Source: Streptantibioticus rubrisoli (lineage in GTDB: Bacteria > Actinomycetota > Actinomycetes > Streptomycetales > Streptomycetaceae). Taken from it: a DNA stretch of 59,510 nt. Where the stretch lies: assembly GCF_024436055.1 (NCBI RefSeq), contig NZ_JANFNH010000044.1, forward strand, positions 1-59,510, read 5' to 3'. The notes under the pieces are model-generated. The model saw only the letters and a program-made list of their open reading frames with translations, did not search any database and was not told the DNA's origin. Shown one piece after another: positions 41,100 through 51,072 of the stretch. Each line of letters starts with the position of its first letter. Within the stretch, counting starts at the first letter, position 1. Both the position numbers and the translations under genes were made by a program.

Positions 41100-42649
41100 G
41101 TACGAAGCGCCCCATCCGGCGGGCCCTGGTCAGCGTCTACGACAAGACCGGCCTGGAGGAGCTGGCCCGAGGGCTGCACGCGGCCGGGGTCGAGCTGGTC
41201 TCCACCGGATCGACCGCGAAGAAGATCGCCGACGCCGGTGTGCCGGTCACCCCGGTCCAGGAGCTGACCGGCTTCCCCGAGTGCCTGGACGGCCGGGTCA
41301 AGACCCTGCACCCGAGGATCCACGCGGGCATCCTGGCCGATCTGCGGCTGGACTCGCACCGCGAGCAGCTCACCGAACTGGGCGTCGCCCCGTTCGAGCT
41401 GGTGGTGGTCAACCTCTACCCGTTCCGGGAGACCGTCGCCTCCGGCGCCTCGCAGGACGAGTGCGTGGAGCAGATCGACATCGGCGGCCCCTCCATGGTC
41501 CGCGCCGCCGCCAAGAACCACCCGTCGGTCGCGGTGGTCGTCAACCCGGCCCGCTACGAAGAGGTGTTGGAGGCCGCGGCGGACGGCGGCTTCGAGCTGG
41601 CCGCCCGCAAGAAGCTGGCCGCCGAGGCGTTCGCGCACACCGCCGCCTACGACGCGGCGGTGGCCAACTGGTTCGCCACCGACTACGCGGCCGACGAGAA
41701 CAGCGTGTTCCCCGAGTTCCTGGGCGCCGCGTTCGAGCGCAAGAACGTGCTGCGCTACGGCGAGAACCCGCACCAGGGCGCCGCCCTCTACACCGACGGC
41801 ACGCCCGGTCTGGCCCAGGCGGAGCAGTTGCACGGCAAGGAGATGTCGTACAACAACTACGTCGACACCGAGGCCGCCCGCCGTGCCGCCTACGACCACG
41901 ACGAGCCGTGCGTGGCGATCATCAAGCACGCCAACCCCTGTGGCATCGCGATCGGTTCGGACGTCGCCGACGCGCACCGCAAGGCACACGCCTGCGACCC
42001 GCTCTCCGCGTTCGGCGGTGTCATCGCGGTCAACCAGCCCGTGACCGTGGCGCTGGCCGAGCAGGTCGCGGAGATCTTCACCGAGGTCATCATCGCGCCC
42101 GGGTACGAGGACGGCGCGGTCGACGTGCTGGCCCGCAAGAAGAACATCCGGGTGCTGCGCTGCGCCCACCAGCCGTGTGAGCGGCGGGAGTTCCGGCGGA
42201 TCGAGGGCGGTCTGCTGATGCAGGCCAAGGATCTGCTGCAGGCGGACGGCGACGACCCGGCCAACTGGACGCTCGCCACCGGCGAAGCGCTGGACGAGGC
42301 GGGCCTTCGCGAACTGGCCTTCGCCTGGCGGGCGTGCCGCGCGGTGAAGTCCAACGCGATCCTGCTCGCCAAGGACGGTGCGACGGTGGGCGTCGGCATG
42401 GGCCAGGTCAACCGGGTGGACTCGGCCCGGCTGGCGGTCCAGCGGGCGGGCGCCGAGCGCGCGGCGGGCTCGTACGCGGCCTCCGACGCGTTCTTCCCGT
42501 TCCCCGACGGCCTTGAGGTACTGGCCGAGGCGGGCGTCAAGGCCGTTGCGCAGCCGGGCGGTTCGGTGCGCGACGAGGCGGTGGTCGAGGCGGCGCGCAA
42601 GGCGGGCGTGACGATGTACTTCACCGGGACCCGGCACTTCTTCCACTGA
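41096..42649 (+). CDS. purH: bifunctional AICAR transformylase / IMP cyclohydrolase
   Basis: A 517 aa protein, standard length. N-terminal cyclohydrolase (MGS-like) domain with [17 protein letters not shown] and [17 protein letters not shown]-terminal transformylase domain with [12 protein letters not shown], Lys-His in [11 protein letters not shown] and [12 protein letters not shown], ending TGTRHFFH. Catalyses the last two steps to IMP. Coupled to purN. Followed by a strong bidirectional hairpin. Confidence 0.98.
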   Translation: MSTKRPIRRALVSVYDKTGLEELARGLHAAGVELVSTGSTAKKIADAGVPVTPVQELTGFPECLDGRVKTLHPRIHAGILADLRLDSHREQLTELGVAPFELVVVNLYPFRETVASGASQDECVEQIDIGGPSMVRAAAKNHPSVAVVVNPARYEEVLEAAADGGFELAARKKLAAEAFAHTAAYDAAVANWFATDYAADENSVFPEFLGAAFERKNVLRYGENPHQGAALYTDGTPGLAQAEQLHGKEMSYNNYVDTEAARRAAYDHDEPCVAIIKHANPCGIAIGSDVADAHRKAHACDPLSAFGGVIAVNQPVTVALAEQVAEIFTEVIIAPGYEDGAVDVLARKKNIRVLRCAHQPCERREFRRIEGGLLMQAKDLLQADGDDPANWTLATGEALDEAGLRELAFAWRACRAVKSNAILLAKDGATVGVGMGQVNRVDSARLAVQRAGAERAAGSYAASDAFFPFPDGLEVLAEAGVKAVAQPGGSVRDEAVVEAARKAGVTMYFTGTRHFFH

Positions 42650-42678
42650 CGCGGACCAGGAAGAAGCCGCCAACGCGT

Positions 42679-42710
42679 AAAGGGCGGCCCGCAGTCGCGG
42701 GCCGCCCTTT
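42679..42710. terminator. bidirectional terminator purH / RDD gene
   Basis: Perfect 14-base arms (AAAGGGCGGCCCGC at 42679-42692; complement at 42697-42710) with loop AGTC, between convergent genes. Confidence 0.85.
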
Positions 42711-42723
42711 CGGTACGTACGCG

Positions 42724-43479
42724 TTACTTCTTGACGACCACGGTCCCGGCCGCGCGGTCGTGCCAGCCCTGCAGCTTGCCGGAGTTGTCGAAGAACGGCG
42801 ACAGGTACACCAGCAACGCGCCGATGTAGCACAGGAAGACGCCGACGATCGGGATGATGTAGCGGATGAAGCCGCCGCCCAGGCCCGGGGCCTGGCCGTT
42901 GGACTCCTTGACCACCTTCAGGCCCATCGCCATCTTGCCCAGCGTGGCACCGAAGAACGAGATCATCAGCCACTCGTAGAGCAGCGCGAACAGCGCGAAC
43001 GTGCCCATGAAGCCGAGCATGACCACGCCGATGCTGGTGCTCGCGTGGGCCTGGTCGTTGAGGCACTGCGTGTACTCGGCCGAGCCGTAGTCGTAGCCGG
43101 TGCAGTCCTTGACGTTGTTGCTGATGCCGATCACGCTCGCCATGCCCGCGGCCATGGCGATGCCCATCACGATGCTGGCGACCACGCCGTCGATCAGCCG
43201 GGCCAGGAGGCGCTGGCCCATCGTGGCGACCTGGACCGTGCCCAGGTAGGCGATGTTGATGTACCCGTTGTTGGCCTGGATGGTGCCCGGCGCCTGCTGC
43301 TGGTAGCCGTACGGCGCGGAGTTCGGGTCGTATCCCGGCTGCTGCGGGTAGCCGTACGGCGGCTGTCCTTGCGGCGGCTGCTGCGGGTAGCCGTACTGCG
43401 GCTGACCCGGCTGCTGCTGTGGGTAGCCGTGCGGCTGCTGCTGGCCGTACGGGTCCTGGGGTCCGGGCGGGTAACTCAC
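42724..43479 (-). CDS. RDD family membrane protein
   Basis: A 251 aa protein. The N-terminal about 75 residues are Pro/Gln/Gly/Tyr-rich with PQQP-GYPQQ repeats. The RDD domain follows: GQRLLARLIDGVV (Arg-Asp pair), three helices, GATLGKMAMGLKVV and a final LQGWHDRAAGTVVV (second Asp). Two Cys in the loop (DCTGYDYGSAEYTQC) may form a disulfide outside. RDD proteins are proposed transporters or anchors; no substrate is known. ATG at 43479. Confidence 0.88.
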   Translation of the reverse strand: MSYPPGPQDPYGQQQPHGYPQQQPGQPQYGYPQQPPQGQPPYGYPQQPGYDPNSAPYGYQQQAPGTIQANNGYINIAYLGTVQVATMGQRLLARLIDGVVASIVMGIAMAAGMASVIGISNNVKDCTGYDYGSAEYTQCLNDQAHASTSIGVVMLGFMGTFALFALLYEWLMISFFGATLGKMAMGLKVVKESNGQAPGLGGGFIRYIIPIVGVFLCYIGALLVYLSPFFDNSGKLQGWHDRAAGTVVVKK

Positions 43480-43708
43480 GGCATGTCCTTACAACGAGAA
43501 GCGGGGACGAGCCGGACCATGAAAGAGTCCGGGCATCGTTGAGCACCCTGTTCCCCCGTGGTCCAGCGACCCCATGGTTCTAGCACCCCACGCGCCGTGT
43601 CCAGACAGCGCCCATCGGCCCAGCCGGTATGTGGGGAATTACGGCGAATGACCGCACGGATCTCGTGCGGATTGGTTCATGGCGGGCCACATCCGCGAGG
43701 ATGGGAGC

Positions 43709-44572
43709 ATGACCGCCCAGATTCTCGATGGCAAGGCCACCGCCGCCGCGATCAAGTCCGAGCTCACCGAGCGCGTCACGGCGCTCAAGGCCCAGGGCGT
43801 CACGCCCGGCCTGGGAACCATCCTGGTCGGCGACGACCCGGGCAGCCGCTGGTACGTCAACGGAAAGCACCGCGACTGCGCGGAGGTGGGCATCGCCTCC
43901 ATCCAGCGCGAGCTGCCCGCCACCGCCACCCAGGAGGAGATCGAGGCGGTCGTACGGGAGCTCAACGACGACCCGGCGTGCACCGGTTACATCGTCCAAC
44001 TGCCGCTGCCCAAGGGCATCGACACCAACCGCGTGCTGGAACTGATGGACCCGGCCAAGGACGCGGACGGTCTGCACCCGATGAGCCTGGGCCGCCTGGT
44101 ACTCAACCAGACCGGGCCGCTGCCGTGCACCCCCAACGGCATCGTGGAACTGCTGCGCAGGCACGGCGTGGAGATCAACGGCGCCCACGTGGTCGTCGTC
44201 GGCCGGGGCATCACCGTCGGCCGTTCCATCGGCCTGCTGCTGACCCGGCGCTCTGAGAACGCCACCGTGACCCTCTGCCACACCGGCACCCGGGACCTGC
44301 CGGCCCAGCTGCGCCAGGCGGACATCATCGTCGCCGCGGCGGGCGTGCCGCACCTGGTCAAGCCGGAGGACGTCAAGCCGGGCGCCGCCGTGCTGGACGT
44401 CGGCGTCAGCCGGGACGAGAACGGCAAGATCGTCGGCGATGTGCACCCGGGTGTGCGCGAGGTGGCCGGTTGGCTGTCGCCGAACCCGGGCGGTGTGGGT
44501 CCGATGACCCGCGCCCTGCTGGTCCAGAACGTCGTGGAAGCGGCCGAGCGGGCGGCGGCCGCCGCGCGCTGA
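43709..44572 (+). CDS. folD: methylene-THF dehydrogenase / methenyl-THF cyclohydrolase
   Basis: A 287 aa FolD from the ATG at 43709 (GGGAG four bases upstream). Motifs: [16 protein letters not shown] (catalytic Lys and Tyr), [17 protein letters not shown] and [15 protein letters not shown] of the Rossmann domain. Supplies 10-formyl-THF for purN and purH nearby. Followed after 15 bases by the DUF3017 gene on the same strand, probably one operon. Confidence 0.97.
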   Translation: MTAQILDGKATAAAIKSELTERVTALKAQGVTPGLGTILVGDDPGSRWYVNGKHRDCAEVGIASIQRELPATATQEEIEAVVRELNDDPACTGYIVQLPLPKGIDTNRVLELMDPAKDADGLHPMSLGRLVLNQTGPLPCTPNGIVELLRRHGVEINGAHVVVVGRGITVGRSIGLLLTRRSENATVTLCHTGTRDLPAQLRQADIIVAAAGVPHLVKPEDVKPGAAVLDVGVSRDENGKIVGDVHPGVREVAGWLSPNPGGVGPMTRALLVQNVVEAAERAAAAAR

Positions 44573-44587
44573 GAGAAGGGGTCCCTG

Positions 44588-45220
44588 GTGGCCGGAACGA
44601 ACTCCACGCCCAACGGCTCCGCCGCGAGCGCCAACGGCTCCGCAGCGAAGGCCAACGGCACTGCCGCGAAGGCGAAGGACACGGGCGCGAAGGCGAAGGC
44701 CAACGGCTCCGCCGCGAGCGCCAACGGCTCCGCAGCGAAGGCCAACGCCACCGCCGCGAAGGCGAAGGACACCGCCGCGAAGGCGAAGCAGACGGCTGCC
44801 TCCCAGCCGAGCGGCACCGTGCCCGAGCCGAAGCCGCCGTCCCGCCGCTTCCCCGAGGTCACCCAGGACACCGCGCGCCCCGAGGGGGGTGGCCGGGCCG
44901 CCGGTGGGGCGGCTCCGGCCCCCGCCCGGCAGTGGCCGCTGCTGACCGTGCTGGCCGGGGTCGCCCTCGGCCTGGCCATCACCGCCGCCGGTGGCTTCCG
45001 CGTCGGGCTGATCGTCGTGGGCGGCTGCCTGCTGCTCGGCGCGGTGCTGCGCTGGCTGCTGCCCGAGGTCGGCATGCTCGCCGTCCGCAGCCGCTTCACC
45101 GACCTGATCACCTACGGCGCGCTGGGCACCGCCATCGTGCTGCTGGCACTGATGATCCAGCCGAAACCGATCCTGCACCTGCCCTTCCTGGATGACATCG
45201 TGCACTTCGCGGTCCGCTGA
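44588..45220 (+). CDS. DUF3017 membrane protein with Ala/Lys repeat tail
   Basis: A 210 aa protein (GTG start, GAAGGGG upstream). The C-terminal about 95 residues are the DUF3017 domain with three helices (LLTVLAGVALGLAITAAG, GLIVVGGCLLLGAVLRWLL, ALGTAIVLLALMI). The N-terminal about 75 residues are a low-complexity Asn/Gly/Ser/Ala/Lys region built from a duplicated 30-residue unit (NGSAASANGSAAKAN...). The Lys/Ala part resembles histone-H1-like tails, so contact with nucleic acid or the membrane is possible but unproven. The gene usually follows folD in streptomycetes. Confidence 0.85.
   Translation: MAGTNSTPNGSAASANGSAAKANGTAAKAKDTGAKAKANGSAASANGSAAKANATAAKAKDTAAKAKQTAASQPSGTVPEPKPPSRRFPEVTQDTARPEGGGRAAGGAAPAPARQWPLLTVLAGVALGLAITAAGGFRVGLIVVGGCLLLGAVLRWLLPEVGMLAVRSRFTDLITYGALGTAIVLLALMIQPKPILHLPFLDDIVHFAVR
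44612..44791 (+). repeat. 90-bp tandem duplication within the DUF3017 gene
   Basis: Two in-frame 90-base units (44612-44701 and 44702-44791). The first 45 bases are identical; the encoded 30-residue units differ at only three positions (Gly/Ala twice, Ala/Gln once). A recent expansion. Confidence 0.85.
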
Positions 45221-45360
45221 CGTTCCCCGCAGGTGCCCTGGCCGGGGACCTGCGAGGACGAGCCCGCGGACGCGACCGCCGCTTGCCCGAACTGGCCGGA
45301 ATGCTATGGCTGTCGCGACGCATCGCGACCAACTGCTGCCTGACAGGCATGGCTTGGGGT

Positions 45361-45380
45361 AATCACCGTGTGGGGTGATT
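45361..45380. promoter_or_regulatory. candidate operator
   Basis: AATCACC (45361-45367) and GGTGATT (45374-45380) form a 7-base inverted repeat with a 6-base spacer, 40 bases before the peptidoglycan-binding gene. Regulator unknown. Confidence 0.4.
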
Positions 45381-45419
45381 CCCACCGGGGGACGCGTTGC
45401 GGATGGGCGGGGGACAGAC

Positions 45420-46085
45420 ATGGCACGTTGGCAGCCGATACCGGACGGTCTTGAGGCCCAGTTACGCGAACTGGTGCTGCGCACCCGTGGCGCCGGGGAC
45501 CGCCCGCCACGGCAGATGGTCGCCTCACGGGGCGCGTTGGCGGGCGGTGACACCTTGCGGTTGGTCGAGCTGTGGGAGACCGCGGCCCGCGGGACCGGCG
45601 TCGAACTGGTCAAGGGCCGCACGGGGATCTGTGAGCCCTTCGTCGGCTACGAGGACTTCACCGCACCGCTGGTCTCCGAGCGCCGGTCCCGCCAGCGCCG
45701 CGCGCTGCTCGCCGCGGCCGTGGCGATAGTGGTCCTCGGCGGCGGCATGGCCAGCGGTTACGCGCTGATGCCCGGGGCGCAGCGGGACGGCGTCGGACCG
45801 CAGGCGGGCGAGCTGCCCGGCTTCCCGTGCCACGACAAGGTGCAGGACGGCCGCCACTACGCGGGCTATGCGCAGACCAGCACCGATGTGGTGGGCGAGG
45901 GCGCCGACGGCCCCCAAGTCACCGAGATCCAGTGCCTGTTGCAGCGCCAGCGGGTGGACACCGGTACGGTCAACGGCCACTTCGGGCGGCGAACGGCGGA
46001 TGCCGTCAAGGAGTACCAGCGGGCCCACCGGCTCCCCGTCGACGGGGTGGTGGGCAAGGACACCTGGGCGCGGTTGCGCGGGTGA
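45420..46085 (+). CDS. peptidoglycan-binding domain membrane protein
   Basis: A 221 aa protein from the ATG at 45420 (GGGGGA upstream). The N-terminal about 95 residues are cytoplasmic (DGLEAQLRELVLRTRGAGDRPPRQMVASRGALAGGDT, a region common to streptomycete helix-turn-helix/peptidoglycan proteins), then one membrane helix (ALLAAAVAIVVLGGGMASGYAL) and a C-terminal PG_binding_1 repeat (VTEIQCLLQRQRVDTGTVNGHFGRRTADAVKEYQ...). Codon 15 is TTA (45462-45464), so translation should depend on bldA. Overlaps the next gene by 4 bases (GTGA). Confidence 0.85.
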   Translation: MARWQPIPDGLEAQLRELVLRTRGAGDRPPRQMVASRGALAGGDTLRLVELWETAARGTGVELVKGRTGICEPFVGYEDFTAPLVSERRSRQRRALLAAAVAIVVLGGGMASGYALMPGAQRDGVGPQAGELPGFPCHDKVQDGRHYAGYAQTSTDVVGEGADGPQVTEIQCLLQRQRVDTGTVNGHFGRRTADAVKEYQRAHRLPVDGVVGKDTWARLRG

Positions 46086-46666
46086 GCCGCCTGAGCGACA
46101 ACCCGGCCACCCATGCGGCGCGTCCCTCGTGTGAGGGAGCGGAATTCGGTCAGCCCGCACGGGGGGACCCGGATTCGCCCTGGCCCGAACGCACCAGCGG
46201 CAGGCTGGAGATGGCCGTCTGGACGGCCGTGACCGCAGTCGTGCTGGCCCTCGCCGTGGGGGCCGTGCTGCTGTTGATCGGCGCGGTGCCCAACTCCACC
46301 GCCAACGAGGTGGCGCCACCGTTCTGCCAGGGCCGCAGCTGCGCCGGGCTCGACCCGGATGTCACGCTGTGCGCCGACGACGGGGTGACCACGGCGTCCG
46401 CGTGGCTCGCCGGGCGGGAGGTCGACCTGCGGGTCAGCGCCCGCTGCCGGGCGGCCTGGGCGCTGACCCGCGATCCCCGGGCGGGCGACGCGATCGAGGT
46501 GCGCGGCGCGCACGGCGACGTACGGTGGCAGAACGCGCAGGAAACCGGGGTACGGGCGTTCACCCCGATGATCCCGGACGCGCGCGGCGAGGCGGTGCAG
46601 GTCTGCCTCGCGGCCCGCGACGGCAGAGTGTGCGCCACCCGGACGAAGAACACCCACAAGCGGTGA
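46082..46666 (+). CDS. DUF2690 membrane-anchored protein
   Basis: A 194 aa protein whose GTG overlaps the upstream stop. One membrane helix (AVWTAVTAVVLALAVGAVLLLIGAV, about 44-68) precedes a DUF2690 domain: CQGRSCAGLDPDVTLCADDGVTTASAW, then RYSARC-like VSARCRAAWA, with four conserved Cys that can pair outside the membrane. In Streptomyces this domain is often paired with peptidoglycan-binding or helix-turn-helix proteins, as here. Function unknown; the pair may monitor the wall under bldA control. Confidence 0.8.
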   Translation: MSRLSDNPATHAARPSCEGAEFGQPARGDPDSPWPERTSGRLEMAVWTAVTAVVLALAVGAVLLLIGAVPNSTANEVAPPFCQGRSCAGLDPDVTLCADDGVTTASAWLAGREVDLRVSARCRAAWALTRDPRAGDAIEVRGAHGDVRWQNAQETGVRAFTPMIPDARGEAVQVCLAARDGRVCATRTKNTHKR

Positions 46667-46713
46667 CCCGAGCCACACCCTCCCAAGGGTTCGGTGCGCC
46701 CGGTGTCCGATAG

Positions 46714-47811
<1,098 letters not shown>

Positions 47812-47825
47812 GCCCGCACCCTCCA

Positions 47826-47870
47826 ACTGAGCCCCGCCACCGGCATGTTGCGCTGGTGGCGGGGCTCAGT
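47826..47870. terminator. bidirectional terminator mdh / Uma2 gene
   Basis: Sixteen-base arms (ACTGAGCCCCGCCACC at 47826-47841; complement 47855-47870) with a 13-base loop, between convergent genes. Confidence 0.88.
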
Positions 47871-47877
47871 GTTTCGC

Positions 47878-48429
47878 TCAGTCGCGGGGGAACTCGTTGG
47901 TGGTGAGGGTCAGCCCGACGACGGTGTCGGTGAGGTCGATGGGCACGCCGAAGGCGGCGGTGAGCCTTCTGCGGTAGGCGCCGTCCTCGGGCCGGGTGAA
48001 CACGTGGCACTCGCCGTTGCGCGGGTCGGCGATCAGGTAGACCGGGACACCGGCCGTCGCGTACGCATGCTTCTTCGGCCCGAAGACACGGTACTCGGTG
48101 GCCTTGCAGACCACCTCGGCGACGAACTCGACGTCCTGGTACCGCCATCGACCCTTGGACCGCCGCGCACCCTTGCGCAGCACCGCCACATCAGGTGCGA
48201 ACCCGTTCATGGAGCCGGGGAAGTCGATGCGCATGTGGCGTGGACGCCGCCGCATGGAGTGCTTGACCTGCAACTGCTTCCGAAGCCCCACGGTGATCGC
48301 CCGTTGCCCGGACCGCCATCGGGACATGCAGATGCACCCCTCCACGATGTCGGCCTTGTAGCCCTTTGGCACCGCCCGGCCCAACCACTCGAACAGGTTG
48401 TCCAGCAATGCCAAGTCGGTGTCGGTCAC
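47878..48429 (-). CDS. Uma2 family protein, divergent
   Basis: A 183 aa member of the Uma2 fold: PKGYKADIVEGCICM, FAPDVAVL (Asp), VEFVAEVVCKATEYRVFGPKKHAYATAGVPVYLIAD. In the canonical motif EVVSPST...D...K the Ser is replaced by Cys-Lys and the following acidic residue is missing, so nuclease activity may be weakened. GTG start with GGGAGGGA upstream. No neighbour suggests a role. Distinct in sequence from the copy at 2303. Confidence 0.82.
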   Translation of the reverse strand: MTDTDLALLDNLFEWLGRAVPKGYKADIVEGCICMSRWRSGQRAITVGLRKQLQVKHSMRRRPRHMRIDFPGSMNGFAPDVAVLRKGARRSKGRWRYQDVEFVAEVVCKATEYRVFGPKKHAYATAGVPVYLIADPRNGECHVFTRPEDGAYRRRLTAAFGVPIDLTDTVVGLTLTTNEFPRD

Positions 48430-48486
48430 CGCGCATCCCTCCCCACTGCCGTGGGGCTCAACGACGTGCGGCGTGACCAGGACACG

Positions 48487-48545
48487 ACCCGCCGCTGTCA
48501 GTGGGCTGACAGCGGCGGGAACGCCTTGTCAGCGGCTTGTCAGGC
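48487..48545. promoter_or_regulatory. palindrome and TGTCAG repeats before the FAD monooxygenase
   Basis: CCCGCCGCTGTCAG (48487-48500) and its complement (48505-48518) form a 14-base-arm palindrome; two more direct TTGTCAG copies follow (48525-48531 and 48537-48543). It lies in the divergent gap and may be an operator, with the palindrome alternatively a hairpin. TTGTCAG here lacks a TANNNT box at the RecA-NDp spacing. Confidence 0.45.
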
Positions 48546-48628
48546 GGGATGGCCAGGATCGAAGTCAACGCCGGGCCGTACGCCTCGCGTCGAATCCGAT
48601 AGGTCCCACCTGATGTCGAGGAGCACAG

Positions 48629-49819
48629 ATGGAGAACGTCAATGTCCTTATCTCCGGAGCCAGCGTCGGCGGCCCCGCCCTGGCGTACTTCCTGAACCGC
48701 TACGGCTTCAACGTCACCGTCGTCGAACGCGCCCCCCACCTACGCCCCGGCGGCCAGGCGATCGACGTGCGCGCCGCGGCGCTCGACGTGGTCGAGCAGA
48801 TGGGCGTCCTGGACGAGATGCGCCGCCTCAGGACCGATATTCGCGGCATGTCCATCGTGGACGCCTCCGGCAAGGAGCTGTACCGCACCACGGAACACAC
48901 CTTCACCGGCGGTGTGATCGCCAACTCCGATGTCGAGATACTCCGCGACGACCTGTGCAGCCTGATCTACGAGGCGGGCGGTGACGGCATCGAGTACCTC
49001 TTCGACGACTCGATCACCAGCATCACCCAGGACGAGCACACCACCCGTGTCACCTTCGAGAACCGCGCCCCGCGCGACTTCGACATCGTCGTCGGCGCCG
49101 ACGGGCTGCACTCCAACGTCCGCAGGCTGGTCTTCGGCCCCGAGTCGCAGTTCATCCACCACCTCGGCGGCTCCTACATGGGCGTGTTCACCGCTCCCAA
49201 CTTCCTCGACCTGGACCACTGGCAGGTCTACCACCAGAACGAGGGCGCCGGGGGCATCATCATGAGCGTCCGCGACGACACCGAGCTGCGGGTGTACGCG
49301 GGCTTCTTCGCCGAGGAACCGCTGGACTACGACTACCGCGACCTGGCCGCGCAGAAGCGCATCATCGCCGACCGACTGGCCAACGCGGGCTGGGAGTTCC
49401 CCAACGCGCTCAAGTACATGTGGGACGCGCCCGACTTCCACTTCGACTCCGCGAGCCAGATCCGCATGGACAGTTGGTCCAGGGGGAGCGTGGTGCTGCT
49501 AGGCGACGCGGGGTACTGCGGCTCGCCCCTGTCCGGCCAGGGTACGAGCATGGCGCTCATCGGTGCCTACGTCCTCGCGGGCGAACTCAAGGCGGCGGGC
49601 GGCGATCACGTCGCGGCGTTCGCCGCGTACGAGAAGGAACTGCGCGGCTTCATCGAGCGGAACCAGGACATCGCCCTGGCCAACGTCGAGGAGCGGTCGG
49701 CTCGGGCGGAGGCCCTCGCCGACAGGTCCGAGGCGGAGATCGCCCAGGAGATGGGCGAGCAGGGCGACCACGAGCGGTTCCGGGACGTGGTGACGTCCTA
49801 CTCCCTCAAGTCGTACTGA
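48629..49819 (+). CDS. FAD-dependent monooxygenase (PHBH/TetX-like)
   Basis: A 396 aa group A flavoprotein monooxygenase. N-terminal ADP-binding motif VLISGASVGGPALAYFLNR, DG motif VVGADGLHSNVRR and GD motif VVLLGDAGYCGSPLSGQGTSMAL, where Ser replaces the more usual Pro-x-Gly-GxG pattern in part. Such enzymes hydroxylate aromatics, polyketides or tetracyclines; the substrate here is not predictable and no biosynthetic genes are adjacent. GAGGAG RBS. No transmembrane segment, so a cytosolic enzyme. Ends at a hairpin shared with the convergent DUF397 gene. Confidence 0.88.
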   Translation: MENVNVLISGASVGGPALAYFLNRYGFNVTVVERAPHLRPGGQAIDVRAAALDVVEQMGVLDEMRRLRTDIRGMSIVDASGKELYRTTEHTFTGGVIANSDVEILRDDLCSLIYEAGGDGIEYLFDDSITSITQDEHTTRVTFENRAPRDFDIVVGADGLHSNVRRLVFGPESQFIHHLGGSYMGVFTAPNFLDLDHWQVYHQNEGAGGIIMSVRDDTELRVYAGFFAEEPLDYDYRDLAAQKRIIADRLANAGWEFPNALKYMWDAPDFHFDSASQIRMDSWSRGSVVLLGDAGYCGSPLSGQGTSMALIGAYVLAGELKAAGGDHVAAFAAYEKELRGFIERNQDIALANVEERSARAEALADRSEAEIAQEMGEQGDHERFRDVVTSYSLKSY

Positions 49820-49825
49820 CGCGAC

Positions 49826-49857
49826 AGCGGCCGCCCCCGGCGATGGGGGCGGCCGCT
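49826..49857. terminator. bidirectional terminator
   Basis: Thirteen-base arms (AGCGGCCGCCCCC at 49826-49838; complement 49845-49857) with a 6-base loop, between the monooxygenase and DUF397 genes. Confidence 0.85.
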
Positions 49858-49865
49858 TCGCGGTG

Positions 49866-50117
49866 TCAGACGACGCCGGGGTACGCGGCGGCGAACTCCA
49901 CGAAGGCGGACCACTGTTCGGGGGTGAAGTCCAGGACGGGGCCGGTCTTGTCCTTGGAGTCGCGGACGTGGACGGTGGTGGGGTGGGTGGCGATCTCGAT
50001 GCAGTCTTGGCCGCCTGCACCGCTGTGGCTGGACTTCTGCCAGTCGTAGGCGACTTCGACGCACTGCCCGCCTCCGCCGCCGCTGTAACTGGACTTGAAC
50101 CAAACGAGCTCGTTCAT
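49866..50117 (-). CDS. DUF397 protein (tandem repeat of the domain)
   Basis: Encodes 83 aa: WFKSSYSGGGGGQCVEVA (about 6-23) and WQKSSHSGAGGQDCIEIA (26-43), continuing VHVRDSKDKTGPVLDFTPEQWSAFVEFA. Start overlaps the upstream HTH gene stop (ATGA). Same architecture as the 11673-11930 gene, so the two loci are likely paralogous. Confidence 0.88.
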   Translation of the reverse strand: MNELVWFKSSYSGGGGGQCVEVAYDWQKSSHSGAGGQDCIEIATHPTTVHVRDSKDKTGPVLDFTPEQWSAFVEFAAAYPGVV

Positions 50118-50926
50118 GTCGCTCCCGTTGCCAACTGCTTGATAAAGCTGACCGATTCATCGGGTGTAAGAGCCTGGCCTCGCAGGATCGCATACCGCTG
50201 GGCGATCTTGCTGACGGTTGGACGGTCCGTGATCAGACGGCCGATGTTCTGGACCTCTAGGTACGCGCACAGCTCTTTCTCAGGCGGTTCGACGACGGTT
50301 AGTGGACCTTCGAGCCCGGCATGGCCTGGGCGCTCGGTCGGCATCACCTGGATTTCGACGTGCCGCATCTGTGCCACGTCCAACAGGCGTTCCAGCTGCT
50401 CACGCATGACCTCTCGGCCACCGATGGAGCGGCGTAGCAGGACCTCTTCGAAAATGAAGCTGAGGGATGCGGCTGGTACCCGTGTGAGCAGCTTCTGCCG
50501 GGTCAGCCGAGCGTCGACTCGGAGTTCGATCTCCTGGTCGTCCAGGGCTGGGCGGTGTTCTTCGTGTACGGCTCGTGCGTATGCCTCGGTTTGCAGCAGG
50601 CCGTTGACGAGTTGGTTGTCGTACGCGGACAGCGCGACTGCCTCCGCCTCCAGCTCGGCGAACGGCTGGAACCAGGACGGATGCGGCTCCTTCAGCAGCT
50701 CGTCCGCAACGGACGTGAAGACCCCCTGCACCTGGAACATCTCCTCGAACACCAGCAGAAGCTCCGGCTTCGGGGTCCGCCGTCCCGACTCGATGCTGCG
50801 GATCTGGGACTCCGAGTAGCCGACCTTCTTGCCGAGTTGGGCCTGTGTGAGCCCGGCTCGTTGGCGTAGGGCCTTGACCTGGGTGCCGATGATCCGCAAG
50901 CTCACAGGTGTGTTGCCGTCGCTCAT
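50114..50926 (-). CDS. helix-turn-helix regulator with DUF5753
   Basis: A 270 aa protein from the ATG at 50926 (GGGGAG seven bases upstream; the longer frame to 51091 would cover the divergent promoter). Xre-type helix-turn-helix (KALRQRAGLTQAQLGKKVGYSESQIRSIESGRRTPKPEL, about 16-54) and a DUF5753 domain (NQLVNGLLQTEAYARA..., VEIQVMPTERPGHAGL). Coupled to DUF397. WhiJ-like family; target unknown. This locus lacks the ATP-binding protein seen at the first one. Confidence 0.88.
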   Translation of the reverse strand: MSDGNTPVSLRIIGTQVKALRQRAGLTQAQLGKKVGYSESQIRSIESGRRTPKPELLLVFEEMFQVQGVFTSVADELLKEPHPSWFQPFAELEAEAVALSAYDNQLVNGLLQTEAYARAVHEEHRPALDDQEIELRVDARLTRQKLLTRVPAASLSFIFEEVLLRRSIGGREVMREQLERLLDVAQMRHVEIQVMPTERPGHAGLEGPLTVVEPPEKELCAYLEVQNIGRLITDRPTVSKIAQRYAILRGQALTPDESVSFIKQLATGAT

Positions 50927-51072
50927 CGCGATTCTCCCCTCATCGGTGAGCACGAAGCGCGCGCCGCGCAAGACAGCGCAACCACCGCACAGAACCAGCG
51001 CGCAGCGCGTCACCGCACCCGTACCCTGCGTGGATCTCGAAACGGTAGCCCTGAGCAGGGCAACCTCGCCGT

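Noticed and set aside
48494-48516. TGTCAGTG at the monooxygenase palindrome as a PafBC promoter
   Set aside because: No TANNNT box eight bases downstream on either strand, and the first base is C.
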